DNA of 64,000 nt from Coriaria nepalensis (taxonomy: Eukaryota; Streptophyta; Magnoliopsida; Cucurbitales; Coriariaceae). The stretch is from contig CP114485.1 of NCBI GenBank assembly GCA_027186245.1, positions 2,170,001-2,234,000 on the forward strand, given 5' to 3'. Position numbers and translations under genes: made by a program. Below, piece by piece: positions 1 through 11,778 of this stretch. Below the pieces are notes generated by a model that ran no database searches, had not been told where the DNA came from, and saw only the letters and a list, made by a program, of their open reading frames with translations. Positions within the stretch are counted from its first letter, which is position 1. Each line of letters starts with the position of its first letter.

Positions 1-1299
1 ATGTTGGTTCCTCTCACTGCATCTCTCTATGTAGCCGGAACTCTTGACGATGCTGATAAAGTCTTGGTTGATGTTGGTACCGGATACTTCATTGAGGTTT
101 GCTTATAGTTTCTCAAGCTCATGCAATTTTTGCCCTTCATTTCTTATTTCTCTAACTTTGTAAATCCCCTTCGAATTTTCACTTGGCTTCTAGTTCTGAA
201 TTCCCATAACTATGTTTGTGGCTCTACTGCTTTTACAGAGGTTCTCTCTCTGTAGGAGAGCGAAGCTCTTTGCTTCCAGATCCACTTTAGCGTTCGCCGT
301 TCCTTACACACCTGAGTCTCTACGTCTTAGTACTTCTTCCATTGATTCTGTTACTTGATTTTGTCAGAAAACAATGGCCGAAGGCAAAGATTATTGCGAG
401 CGGAAGATCAATTTGTTGAAATCTAATTTTGACCAGCTCCTCCAGGTAGTCTCTCTATTGTATTATTCCACAATTTCCATTTCTCATTGTGTTCTCTTTC
501 AGTGCAAGGAAGATTGAAACATGTGAGCAGAGTTCATGTGTGACTTTGTGTCAGTCTAGATCTCTCTAAAATATAAGATACATGACCCAGAAAGTTCAGG
601 TTTGATGAATCAGCAGAGAAAGTAGCTCAGTTTGATGCATATTTTCTCAAACTAGGGGCTCTATTCTGGATCGCATGAGACTTCATACTTCCATATCCTT
701 AAACTTCTCTCTGGCTACCTAATGATTTCCTTGGTTCTCCAAGTTTTATTTCTTCTACAGTCTCTTTCAATAGGCGAAAGAAGATTTGAAAAGTTCCATA
801 GTAAAGTCGTTACATATTTTGAAAAAGTAGAGAAACATGTATCCACTTATTAAGTGCAAGAAACTCTTGGTGTAGTGTGACATGACATTAACAGGAAACA
901 GAATTACGCTGTGCATTGTTCAACCTTTCATAGACTGATTAAGGAGCTTTAGGGATCCATTTATAGTTAGTAAATGAGAAAGTTTGCTTTTACTTTGTTT
1001 GCAAACGCACTAGCATTTTAGTATGTTGTTAGGGGATAGTGAAAGAAGCTGGTTTTTGTTTTATGCTAAGCTAGAAATATATGCTACAGGGAAAATAAGC
1101 TTTTTTCGTAAGTTGGGAGTCTTATAATCGTCCTGACCTGATAAGGCTTTTCCTCTTATTCTTAAGATTTTCTGTGTTAGAACTTCAGTAACAAAAGTTA
1201 AAATTTGATATGCAGGTTGCTTCCGAAAAGAAAAACATAGCCGATGAGGCTGGGGCTATTTTACAAGCAAAACTAAAACAGTTAACCCCCCCAATGTAG
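1..1299 (+). CDS. PFD5: Prefoldin subunit 5, 3' part (5' end outside window)
   Basis: This is the C-terminal half of prefoldin subunit 5, an alpha-type subunit of the hexameric cytosolic co-chaperone that passes unfolded actin and tubulin to the CCT chaperonin. Three exons are seen: 1-96, 368-445 and 1216-1299, all joined in phase 0 with GT-AG introns and ending in TAG. The protein contains [20 protein letters not shown], then [25 protein letters not shown] and [15 protein letters not shown], which matches the family through its beta-hairpin region and second coiled-coil helix. The ATG at base 1 is an internal methionine (the family reads KKMLVP here), not the start, so roughly the first 65 residues lie upstream of the window. 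Identity is secure. The last few residues (TPPM) diverge from the family tail as I remember it. Confidence 0.93.
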
Positions 1300-2480
1300 A
1301 GGGAAACCCTGGTCCATGTAATATTTTCCCTACTTACTGGAACACCTACTTTTCAAGGCCAATCGGATTCACTTAGTCATCGAGGGATTGTTGATTGATC
1401 TTCGTTTTACTCGTTGACGCTTTTCTTTAGCTCTAGTTTCTTGAAAAGGGGCAAGTATCAATTACTATGTGATTTAGATGGTGATCAGAGATCACCTACA
1501 GCTGTATTTCAGGATCAGTTGAACTATATCTGTGATTTTGAGGAGGGTTCCGAGTGTTTCTTATATGAATCACCATAAATACATAAATATATAACCCTCT
1601 CTTTCGTTATTCCGAAGAGCTTCAGCTGAGGAATTCCATTTTGTGTCGGAATTCTTTACAAAGGTAATCTCTGTTTCGTAGAAAGAAACATTTGAGCAAA
1701 GCTACTGATGAATGTGTATGTGTAGGTAGATCCCACCCATACCATCTACAAAAATGGGGTACTTGGCTGCTTATTGGTTTTATAAGAAACTCGACCGGGA
1801 GAATCTTTTGGACGGATCATGTCGAGAGTGGATCGTGTGGTATCATTAATATAATTGATATATAAAGATCAAATTATATGACATATGATATGATAATGTG
1901 AAGTTAATATATATAATATTAATGTAATTGATATATAGAGACCGAACTATCTAAAGACATGATATTGTTGTTTCATTAGGTCAACAATGCAATGCCAAGC
2001 TAACATATCCGGTTAGGATTGATGGCAAATGTTTGATATAGTAGATAAGATGAGAGTACTTATAGGCTCGTGTACAAGAGCACAGAAGATGTAATTTATA
2101 TAAATAGATAAATAAGTGGAGGAAAGGCTCGTGTACAAGAGCACAGAAGATGTAATTTATATAAATAGATAAATAAGTGGAGGAAATATACATATAGAAA
2201 AAGACAAAGAAAATACCAAAATTCGTCTTTAACATACATTGCCATGTAATGTATAACAGAACCTAAGTGTAGCAAACGCCACACAGCGTATTATAAGGTT
2301 GCTTACAGAATACGGACCCATCATCACCAGTCAGCTCTCTCCCTCCCTCTGTTGCATCTTCCTCTCCCTCTCTACATATCATCAGATTAGATACTGTCTC
2401 TTCCTTTAGAAGCTCTTCGCCCCGTATTCTCCTGTGCGTTTAGAACTGATTTCCAGTTCCCCTTTAGTTTCTACCAATTA
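1300..2480. other. Intergenic: PFD5 3' flank and PYRD promoter
   Basis: No gene is seen. The stretch is AT-rich and holds one 61-bp tandem duplication (listed separately) at 2064-2185. A CT-rich leader-like tract at about 2336-2375 precedes the PYRD start codon and probably belongs to its 5' UTR. Confidence 0.6.
2064..2185. repeat. Perfect 61-bp tandem duplication
   Basis: Two adjacent copies, 2064-2124 and 2125-2185, both begin AGGCTCGTGTACAAGAGCAC and end AAGTGGAGGAA, with no difference that I can see. Identity over the full unit points to a recent duplication. It lies about 300 bp upstream of the PYRD start codon. Confidence 0.95.
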
Positions 2481-5400
2481 ATGGCGGCAAGGGCATCAAT
2501 AAGAGACTTTTTGTGCCGGAGGATAATTCCAACTCCTTTCTCAGCCTCCAGACATTGCTCTTCTGCTCCTGAACCTGCTGCTGCTAAGATCACTCACCCC
2601 TCCAAGAAAGTATGTACTCGCTACACGCACGCACACCCTCATTTCACTCTTTACAATCTTTATTTTGCCTAGAAAACAATGTAAGATTCAATGCAAGTAG
2701 TGTTTTTTCCACATTTTTTCTGTTCCCTCGATTGTAATCAAGAAATTTTCACTCCAATGGTATGAATAATTTTACCATGCACCATATTCCTTCTAATGAA
2801 GCGGCTCCCTAGACCCTAGATATCAATTCATTCACTCAAACATCTCTCTCTTCTCTCCCCCCTTCCTTGCTCCTCAATTCTGAGGTCCAAGCTCTTTTCT
2901 TTTTTGGTGAAGCATTTTGCATTGAATTGTTAGCTATTAACTAGTTTAATTAGTGGGTTGCTTGCTTTATAATTCATCATGATGTTGTAATCTAATCTGA
3001 TTCTCTTCATGACTATTTCATTTTGCTTACTTTGTATGCATGCTTTTGTCTGTTCTAAGAATTCTGGAATTATAATGTTGCTACCGACTCTAGGGTAGGC
3101 TTTTGACAGGAGGTACAATTGGCCTACTCATCGCAGGAGGAGCTTATGTGAGTACCGTGGATGAAGCAACTTTTTGGTACTTAATTTAGATATTGTATAA
3201 AGTTTTCTATGAAGTGAAATTTATGCTATTACCTACCTTACTTAAAACTAAGGAACTACCAATTTAAATTCATTAACTTACTCCAGGAACTTCTTTTAAT
3301 TTGTTGGAAAATGAGGCTGGGCAGAATATGTATCCTTATGGGGTGAATCATACTGTCTATACTCTTCAGTTCTAGCAGTAGAGATTGATAGATACCCAAA
3401 AACTATTTTAGACCTGGGCTTCTTCAATTATTTGTGCAGTAAAGGTCACATTCAAATGAGGGGTTTGAAAGAACAGGAATAAAGAGTTATGGTCTTGTTT
3501 TTGCAGCAGTTGGCTATTCTCAGCAACAAAACTTGTGAATCCACTCTTTGCGCTTCTTGACCCAGAGACTGCTCACCGGCTTGCTGTCTCAGCTGCAGCA
3601 CGTGGCTGGATTCCGAGGGAGAAGAGGCCTGATCCATCACTTTTGGGGATAGAAGTTTGGGGAAGGAAATTCTCGAATCCTCTAGGTCTTGCTGCTGGTT
3701 TTGATAAAAATGCAGAAGCCGTGGATGGTTTGCTTGCATTAGGATTTGGCTTTGTAGAGGTTGGTTCTGTAACTCCTGTTCCTCAGGATGGTAATCCAAG
3801 GCCCCGTATATTCCGATTGCGTGAGGAAGGGTAGGATTGTATCTCTATTCTCATTCAGTTTTCATATTGCCTTAGATGTATGTCTTAATATCAGTTTGTT
3901 TTTGTGGTGTTATATCCAAAATCATATTCACTTTGTAAACTTACTGATGACACTTGGAATATGACTCTCTTACTTTCTCCTATTTTGATCTTATGAAAGT
4001 TCGCTATTCTTATTTATGCCATTTCACATCGCATGGTTCTTCCACCAGAGCAATCATCAATCGCTGTGGCTTCAATAGTGAGGGAATTGTTGCTGTTGCG
4101 AAGCGATTGGGTGGCCAGCATGGTAAAAGGAAGTTGGATGAAACTTCAAGTACTTCACCCACCTCTAGCAATGAGGTCAAACCTGGTGGTAAAGCTGGTC
4201 CTGGCATACTCGGAGTCAATCTTGGAAAGAATAAAAACAGTGAAGATGCCTCGGCTGATTATGTACAGGGGGTTCATACTTTATCCCAATATGCGGATTA
4301 TTTGGTAGAGTTTCTTTTGTGTCTTTCATAGTTTTTTGAGCTTAAATTATAAAATGAAAGGTTATCCCAAGTTAAAAAATCCTTAAACTGTAATTGCTTT
4401 AAAAATGAAAAATTATCTATAACAGAATCTTACCAAAAAGAAAACTAAGAGTTCCTCCTTGAATTGTTCAACAAAATTCAAATCTAAATAGCTGAAGTAG
4501 CATTTCGTGGAAAATGTCTCTTGATGGTCGTAAGAATTTTTATTAACTCATCTTTGCTGTAATCTACAAATGCTTATTATGCACTGTAGGTGATAAATGT
4601 TTCATCACCCAATACCCCTGGACTGCGCACCCTTCAGGGAAGAAAGCAATTGAAAGACCTTGTGAAGAAGGTATGCAGTACAGAGAACCAGCATCTTTAC
4701 TTGTTTTGCTAGTGGCCTGATTTTTGGAGCTTTGAAAATGGTTCTATTGTAAATTAAACTCTCAAAGATGTGCCCTAGTTGTCTTTTTCTAATGAGAATG
4801 TTTGGTCATGAGCATTTCCTTTTCATCTAGGTTCAAGCTGCACGTGATGAGATGCAATGGGGTGAGGAGGGCCCCCCTCCATTGCTCGTGAAAATTGCCC
4901 CAGATTTGTCTAAAGAAGACCTCGAAGATATTGCGGCCGTATGCATATGCTGTCATATTTTGTACATCTATAAACTTTTGTTAGCATCACATCACATGTT
5001 TATCTTATGGTTCCTTCTTTCGGATGTAGGTTGTTCTTGCCCTTCGCTTGGATGGACTGGTATTCCTGTAGCTTCAACTTAAAAACTTGTTCTCATGATC
5101 TATCTGTTTCTCTCTGGTTTATAATTGGCACACCTGGGTAGGAGTCTCATGAAATGATTCGAGTTTTCTTAGACGTCACTGCATCTCTAGTACAACTTGA
5201 CATTGAAAGAGCTCAATATATTAATTAGAAATGAACACATACTGTAATACATGTATATATGCATTACACACTTCCAAAGAGATTGATACGTCTACACATA
5301 TAAGGAAGTTTCATTCATGCATCATATGTAAACATGTGTGTATAGTTGCAATAAAGTCGTCAGCTGAACCATGATATGCTTTCCTAACCATGTGTGTCCT

Positions 5401-6562
5401 ATATGGTGGAGGTTTGGGTGTTCTAGCCTCCTGCAATAAGGACAACAATAATAAGACACTGTGATATTTATCATATGTACACACACATATTATGATTATC
5501 TCAAGCCAGGAAACTACCATCACATTGTTGTACATCTTTGTAGTGACCTTAATATCAAGAGTGTAACATAGTATAAAGCACTGTGTCCTGTTATTGGACC
5601 AAAATATCATATAGTATAACATATTTTCATATTTTAGTGGCCCTGTGTTCTGAATTTTATATTTTATCTTGATTATTTTTTTTACCTGACTAACTACAAG
5701 ATAATATCATCCTCTTACACAGTTTAATTGTAGTTTTTCTTGATTCGGATTCTAGATCATATCAAACACAACAGTTTCAAGGCCTGATTCTGTTATTACA
5801 AACCCAGTGGCTACCGAAGCTGGTGGATTAAGTGGGAAGCCCCTCTTTAATCTTTCTACCAATGTCTTAAAGGATATGTATATGCTGACGAAGGTATGCT
5901 GCCATTATCTTGGCTTGTGGAACTTATTAGTCGTTGAGTTAACCATGTGGGTGATGGTGTTTTTGTTTTCAACTATTGTAGACTTCTCATTTTGTTTTCT
6001 TCATTTGTCTCATATGCATCTATGTCAGGGAAGGATTCCATTAATTGGCTGCGGTGGAATTAACAGGTAAAATGGGCTGATAATTCAAAATCGTAATTAT
6101 TGAACATATTAATCACACATAGATCATAACCATCACACTTGTTTTTCTAATCCTGTTCCTATACAATTGATACAGCGGTGAGGATGCATACAGAAAAATA
6201 CGAGCTGGAGCTACTCTTGTCCAGCTTTATACAGCATTTGCCTACGGGGGACCTGCCCTAATCCCACAGATAAAGGTTCTCCAGTTTTAACCTTATTTGT
6301 GTTTCTTTATGCTCGTTAGTTGTTTCATTTCCTGGGTTTAGAGCAATTTTGGGTTAATCACGAATCAGAGAGGCCTTTATCAGATAAAGTCATTAAATCC
6401 AAACTAAGTTAAACCGAACCTATGTTTTTCCCTCAGGAAAATGTATTAACATTGTTAATGGAACTGTCATTTTTGTATCGTGTTTAGGCCGAGCTAGCTA
6501 CATGCTTAGAAAGGGATGGATTCAAGTCCATCAGTGAGGCCGTCGGCGCAGATTGCAGATGA
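2481..6562 (+). CDS. PYRD: Dihydroorotate dehydrogenase (quinone), mitochondrial
   Basis: This class 2 enzyme oxidises dihydroorotate to orotate on the outer face of the inner mitochondrial membrane and passes electrons to ubiquinone (fourth step of pyrimidine synthesis). Eleven exons join in frame to 453 residues: 2481-2609, 3094-3176, 3507-3830, 4049-4304, 4590-4670, 4831-4938, 5030-5059, 5756-5893, 6029-6066, 6176-6275, 6488-6562. Residues 1-43 look like a presequence (rich in Arg, Ser and Ala). A hydrophobic segment at about 46-62 ([17 protein letters not shown]) is the membrane anchor. FMN-site motifs [15 protein letters not shown] and VNLGKNK are present, as is the class 2 catalytic serine in [10 protein letters not shown] (near residue 270), followed by [25 protein letters not shown] and [13 protein letters not shown]. 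Length and exon phases fit the plant family. Exon 7 is only 30 bases. No damage is seen. Confidence 0.96.
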
Positions 6563-7643
6563 TGGAGAGGCTTTGTAACCAGGAGTCATACCATACAAAA
6601 TGTGACTTTTGGAGGTGTAAATTACAATTTATCCTCTACCTTCCTAGAGTGATATTTGAAGAGTGGTGGAAATTGCATCCTTTTCCCCATTTTACCTTAG
6701 AATTTTTGGTGGTCATATGGACTTGTAACATGATAAAAGGGAACAGGGAAAGGAAAAGAAAACATCAAATGTAAGTGAAATTTTGTTCGAGCAAATTGAA
6801 GCTCGTTGATGATGGTGCAATTGAAAATATCAAAATGGGCGGCGCTAGTGTTTTACTGACCAAACACACTAAGCACGTTACAATGGAGTATGAACTGCGG
6901 AGTTTCGGGTATGTTTGTTTGTAAATTTTAAAATGCGTTTTAAAAAATATATTTTTTTAATAGATATAATTCGATATATTATAATAAAATATTTTAATTT
7001 TTAATAATTATAAAAAAAATTATATATATATTTTTAAATTTTCTCTAATTTTATATCATCATAGAAAAAAAAAAATATATAGAGCTCCGGATCTAAGTAC
7101 TCCGAGCTTTATCAATAGAGTTTAAGTTTCAGATTTAAGGTTCCGAGTTTTTTTTTTTTTTTTTCGTGGCACAAAATTAAAGAAAAAATATATATATATA
7201 TATATATTTAAAAAAATTTAAAATAATTTTTATAATTATAAAAAATTAATCAAAATATATTTTAAAATATTTATTCAAACATCCTCTTAATTATCAAGGA
7301 ATTTTCGCTATCTATCATTTCGCCCTTCAAAAATGGAATAGACGAGAACTTGGATTGAGAACTTGGATTGAGCCGAGAAAATATTCAATTTAATTTAATT
7401 CGTTGTAATTTACGGTCGTCAGAAAATAATTTTACTTGATTGGACCGATGTAAAAGAAAGATAATTTGCGAAACTTGAATCCTTGAACGAATAGACACAG
7501 ATTGATATTGATTACTTTCTGTCTCGTGTTAAGAAAACCAGTGGCCCAGAAACACAGGACGCAAGTGTGAATGTGGAAGGAGGAGTAAAAGACGAGAGTT
7601 TTAACTCATCAACTCGAGCCTTGGGTTTAAGTCGCCGGCAAGT
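6563..7643. other. Intergenic between PYRD and FAD synthetase
   Basis: PYRD 3' UTR, then an AT-rich MITE-like block at about 6907-7286 (separate entry), then the FAD synthetase promoter and leader. A reading frame opens at 7567 but is out of frame with the family protein, so it is not used. Confidence 0.6.
6907..7286. mobile_element. MITE-like element with imperfect terminal inverted repeats
   Basis: The left end reads GGGTATGTTTGTTTGTAAAT and the right end, read on the minus strand, gives GAGGATGTTTGAATAAATAT. Both continue into TTTTAAAAT-type sequence, so they form imperfect inverted repeats of about 30 bp. The roughly 380-bp interior is very AT-rich, carries a T run of about 18 and has no coding potential. 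Size and structure fit a non-autonomous miniature element. I could not define a target-site duplication. Confidence 0.5.
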
Positions 7644-9250
7644 ATGTTATTGCTGGCGGGTGGGTCTCGTATCTCTCACCATCTACGCCTTGGAGACTGT
7701 GACCACCACCTCCACCTTGGCTTTTGCAGAGGGTTTTGCTCCTCCACCGTCGTTCACCTTCCATGCCCTTGGCCTCTTTACTTCCGCTCTCCTTCCGTTT
7801 CCCCTCACTGCCCCTTCCGACTTAGACGCTCGACCCCCTCCTCCTGTTCCATCCTATTTTCCAAATCCCATGAAGAAATTCCTCCGCTTTCCGATTCTTT
7901 CAGGTACTATGATTTTGAAGAAAATGGCTTTATGTACCCAATTTCATTGCATTTCCATTGATCAGCTCTATACTTAATTTTGTGTCCCAAGTTTGTTCAA
8001 TTATTTGATTCCTTTTTCTTTTGTGCAAAGCCGACAGGAAGCTGATTACGAGCGCCCTTCTCAAGGATTATCTTCGGTGACTGGTATAATGCTGCTGCTG
8101 CTGTTGAGTCTGTCGCTTCTTCAAATGCTGCAAATTCTTTGTTTTGTTTCTCTTTTTTGCTGCATTTCTTGATATATATGTATGATAGGTTCCTCCTTGC
8201 GTTTACGTGAAACACAATGGTTTCATTGTTATCTAATCGCTGGTTATTATTAATAAAGGAGGAATAGTGGCATTGGGGAAATTTGATGCTCTTCACATCG
8301 GCCATCGAGAGCTTGCAGTCCAAGCATCAAAGGTTGGAGTTCCGTTTCTTCTATCATTTGTTGGAATGGCCGAAGTTTTCGGTTGGGAACCTAGGTATGG
8401 ATTTGTAAATTTAAGTATTTCAGTGTATTAAACTTTTAGATCAGAAAGCAGTTATTTATTGAGTCCGGCTCTACTTCTATAATCGACTCGTAAACTCAAT
8501 GTTGTTTTGGACCATGGTAGATGTCATAAACAGACTTGTTTTGACAATTATTGTTTAATTATGGACAGGGCTCCCATTGTAGCCAAGTGTGATCGTGTGC
8601 GAGTTCTATCTTCTTGGGCACCATACTGTGGTAATATAGCCCCATCAGAGTTTGAGATTGAATTTTCAAGTGTTCGTCATCTAACTCCCCTACAATTTGT
8701 TGAGAAGCTATCAAAGGAGCTTGGTGTGCGTGGAGTTGTGGCTGGTGAAAATTACCGTTTTGGATATAGAGCCGCAGGCGATGCATCAGATCTAGCTAGA
8801 CTTTGTGAAGAATGCGGGATTGGGGCTTACATCATAAAATCTGTTATGGATAAGAATCAGTCCAAATTTATAAACTCCAGTGACTCGAAAGAGAGAGGAC
8901 AAGTCTCATCTACCCGTGTTCGCCGTGCCTTTTCTGTAGGAGATATGAAATATGTCTCCGAGCTTTTGGGCCGCCGGCATCGTCTCGTGCTGATGTTGAA
9001 AGATGGGGAGGGATTTTATCACAGCAAAAGGAGGTTATCCGCTCTCAAATCCTCTTTGTTAAACCTTGCACCCAAGGAGGGTCTATATGACAAGTGTTTA
9101 CTCTGTATGGATGCTGAAAACTTAATACCTTGTAGAGTAGTAATTGACATGACGCATATTCATATAGAAATTGATGCAACAAATACATGTAATATCGACA
9201 GCCTCGGAACCTCAGACTTGCACCTCTTACACATTGAATTTGTGACTTAA
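7644..9250 (+). CDS. RIBF1: FAD synthetase, plastid type (RibF-like adenylyltransferase)
   Basis: The enzyme adenylates FMN to FAD using ATP. Plant members are single-function plastid proteins without the riboflavin kinase half found in bacterial RibF. Four exons (7644-7903, 8031-8083, 8259-8394, 8569-9250) join in phase to 376 residues. The N-terminus is a Ser, Arg and His-rich transit peptide, and its start MLLLAGGSR resembles the Arabidopsis protein. The nucleotidyltransferase signature [10 protein letters not shown] lies at about 111-120, followed by [28 protein letters not shown] and the second signature SSTRVRR near residue 263. The first exon frame is chosen by homology to this transit peptide; a longer overlapping frame starting at 7567 gives an unrelated protein. 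The C-terminal 80 residues are less conserved, as expected. The paralogue alternative is RIBF2. Confidence 0.93.
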
Positions 9251-9894
9251 TGGCATGATTATGTTGAGGTCACTTTTCCTCTTCTCATTTTCTGCTGGTT
9301 AAATGATTTGTGATGGAATGTTTCATCCTTAATGTATAGATCACAGGAGAAATTTGTTTCGGCTTTGCAAGATTATTAAGCAATATTCATCAATTAATTG
9401 TAATATGAGGATGTGTAATTACTCCTTTTGAGTGAAGACAGACATCAGGCTCGAAATCTCAATTCTGGTTGTGAGATCCAATTGCAGGCTCAGTTTCAAC
9501 CAAGGACCGACGTTGTAGAGTTGGCCATGACACACTCACGCAGTTCTCCAGCTTATTAATTATGTATCATAATGGCCATGCGTTTCTCCAGTCATGAGGT
9601 ATCCATCTTCATCATGTACCATAACTACTTGTTATGGACTTAGTTTAGTTTATTTATGATAGAATATCTGGTAATTAAACATCCATGTCTAACTATATAA
9701 TATTTGCAATTTGATTGATGAAGAATTAAATGGCCTTCTTCTCGTTAAGTACAAAATCTATTTCTTGTGTTGAGCTATTTCCTTGATTCAACATATGAAT
9801 ACATCTGATCTGATGAAGTGAGGTAGGGGATGGAGGAACATACACTTGAGTTCATTCCCGCTTCGCTAACTTCTGAGAGCTACATGCAAGTTCT
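9251..9894. other. Intergenic between convergent genes
   Basis: This holds the 3' ends of the FAD synthetase gene (+) and the GEM-like gene (-), which run toward each other. I see no further gene, repeat or structured RNA. Confidence 0.5.
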
Positions 9895-10533
9895 CTAAGC
9901 TCGAGAAATTGCTTGTTGTAGATATTTGAAAGCTTTCTGATGATTCAAGAAACCCAGAAACCAAAAGTCAAAATTATCCACAGTAACTATTTCAATGTAC
10001 TTCTGTGAAGGCTTTTTCACATTCTCACATTGATCGACTCTCTGTATTTTGTCTAGAGGGATCACAACCTTGTAATAGATTCTAATTTCTTCTCCAGAGG
10101 GGGAGGAGACTTTAATTGATCTCTGACTGCAGAAGGCTACCTTGTGTGAGGAGATGAAGAGCATGCCGGCCATGGGTCCATCTGTCGTTGATAAATAGCA
10201 TTGGGAAGCCTTGACTAGCTTCTCTCCTTCTTTCTGTGTAAATAACTTGGCATTCACTTTCCGCAAGCCTCCAACTTGAAGAATTCTAGCTCCCATGCTC
10301 AACTTTCCCTTTACAGTCTCTGTGATCTTGTTCACCCTATTGAGAACAGAATTGGCTTTTTTACTATGTCTATGTTGATGATGATGATCGGAAGATGATT
10401 GGAGATACTTGGCCGAGTTGGGATCAGGTAAGAGTCTTGTAAGCGACCTCTGAACTGGGAATGCTGCTGCCGATGAGTTGATCATCATAGGAAATCCAAT
10501 AGCGTGTCTCTGCTCAAGGGATATGGTTTTCAT
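9895..10533 (-). CDS. GRAM-domain GEM-like protein
   Basis: A single-exon gene of 212 residues. The C-terminal half (about 92-170) is a GRAM domain, a PH-like fold thought to bind membrane lipids or protein partners: AKLFTQKEGEKLVKASQCYL, then TTDGPMAGMLFISSHKVAFC, YKVVIPLDKI and YIEIVTVDNFDFWFLGF. It continues to a helical tail (HQKAFKYLQQAIS). Upstream lies the family linker SVLNRVNKITETVKGKLSMG. This order is typical of plant GEM-like (GLABRA2 expression modulator) proteins, and the length is close to Arabidopsis GEM-like 4-8. The N-terminal 50 residues are His and Ser-rich and poorly conserved. The ATG at 10533 is the first in frame. A TATA-like motif lies 124 bp upstream on the minus strand. 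The exact paralogue is undecided. Confidence 0.92.
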   Translation of the reverse strand: MKTISLEQRHAIGFPMMINSSAAAFPVQRSLTRLLPDPNSAKYLQSSSDHHHQHRHSKKANSVLNRVNKITETVKGKLSMGARILQVGGLRKVNAKLFTQKEGEKLVKASQCYLSTTDGPMAGMLFISSHKVAFCSQRSIKVSSPSGEEIRIYYKVVIPLDKIQRVDQCENVKKPSQKYIEIVTVDNFDFWFLGFLNHQKAFKYLQQAISRA

Positions 10534-10656
10534 TGTTGCTGATTAGATTTGCTGTCTGTAGTGGCTGTAGAATCTTGTTCTTCACTGCTTGGAAATGAAG
10601 GAAGAGATGCTTAGTTGGCAGGATAGGTTGATGCTGGAAGTTTGAAATTCACTATG

Positions 10657-10664
10657 TATTTAAA
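10657..10664 (-). promoter_or_regulatory. TATA-like box of the GEM-like gene
   Basis: TTTAAATA on the minus strand, 124 bp upstream of the ATG. It sits next to the 17-base G run (C on the coding strand) at 10667-10683. Confidence 0.45.
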
Positions 10665-10666
10665 GA

Positions 10667-10683
10667 GGGGGGGGGGGGGGGGG
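10667..10683. repeat. G17 homopolymer
   Basis: Seventeen consecutive G on the plus strand, just upstream of the TATA-like box of the minus-strand GEM-like gene. Confidence 0.95.
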
Positions 10684-11498
10684 ATATGCACGATTTGGGT
10701 GAATCTTGGAACTATTTTATTGCTCGAGTCAGCCATGGCTAAGCAACAAGCTGTATGTAAAGCTAAAAGGGAAGAGACCGCGTTAGCAAAGATAAGGCAA
10801 AGGGCCAGAGATCACAATATGTTTGGCTACTTTAAGAAATCAAAGAGCACTATATCATGCATTTTAATACATATGCATTGCTTGCTTTCTTTCCTCTTTT
10901 CTTGTCACACATGTACAAAGGTTGCTGTGTGGGTAAGGTGTGTCATTTCTTCTTTACGTGCTGGCATGTTATCTTTGTTATGCCATAAACCAAACCTTTT
11001 CCAAGATTCTTCGAAGGAAAGGAAACAAAAAGGCTTTGATTTCTGTTGAATTAGTCTTAGCTTATCTAAACATTAAGTAAGCACTTTGATTCATCGCTTA
11101 GCTCATCAACAACTAACTATACTAAACAAATTATACATCGTCTTTGATTGAAAATGCATGACATGTGAGAATGAATCAGCCATTTTAGGTGGGGGGGTTT
11201 ATTTTGAATAAATGAGGGGCCCGACCATTCATCTTTTTTGTTAATTGGGTCCCAGAATGTCGATTCACTTACACGTCAGGATACACATTTTGTATTATAA
11301 AGGAATCCCCTCAACATGTATTCCACATCAGCATGGAGTATTTGAACACTCATCATTCAATCACTTTTGTGAATCGTGACATTGATTTTCTCTTTGATTT
11401 GGTCGTTGATTTGGTCTAACTAACTCACCTAAAACACATGCACATGCACATGCAAAGTACGTAATCTGATCTTTTGGTTTTGAACCAGAAAAAAGAAA

Positions 11499-11515
11499 GG
11501 GGGGGGGGGGGGGGG
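11499..11515. repeat. G17 homopolymer
   Basis: Seventeen consecutive G on the plus strand, about 260 bp upstream of the orphan EF-hand exon. Confidence 0.95.
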
Positions 11516-11778
11516 TTAAATATACTGTTTTAGAATTGAAGGGGTATAAATGTAATATTTTAAAAATTTAGGGGTGTTAAATCTAACAAATGCAAAGCTG
11601 ATGAGAAAATTGCGATAAATAAGTATGAAGGCAAAAACGCCCATTTTCCTGGGACGGGGTCCTACTCCTTCCTGCAAATCCGACAATTTCTGTTCCGTCT
11701 AAGTTCTAACCATGGATGAATTAGATCTCTCTTTGTCGTCAACATAAGAAGAAGAAGAAGAAAGAAGATTTGAAGAGA

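Larger units (their letters stand above)
10534..11778. other. Intergenic between divergent loci, with two 17-base G runs
   Basis: This stretch separates the GEM-like gene (-) from the EF-hand exon (+). It carries homopolymer runs of 17 G at 10667-10683 and 11499-11515. A 135-codon open frame at 10642-11049 runs through the first G run, begins at a poor context and resembles nothing I know, so I do not call it a gene. Confidence 0.6.

Noticed and set aside
1..3. ATG at the first base as a gene start
   Set aside because: It is an internal Met of prefoldin 5 (family context KKMLVPL); the true start is outside the window.
7567..7977. 136-codon frame overlapping FAD synthetase exon 1
   Set aside because: Another frame of the same exon; the frame starting at 7644 matches the family transit peptide and splices in phase.
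10642..11049. 135-codon open frame on the plus strand
   Set aside because: It runs through a G17 homopolymer that creates poly-Gly, overlaps the promoter of the GEM-like gene and shows no family resemblance.
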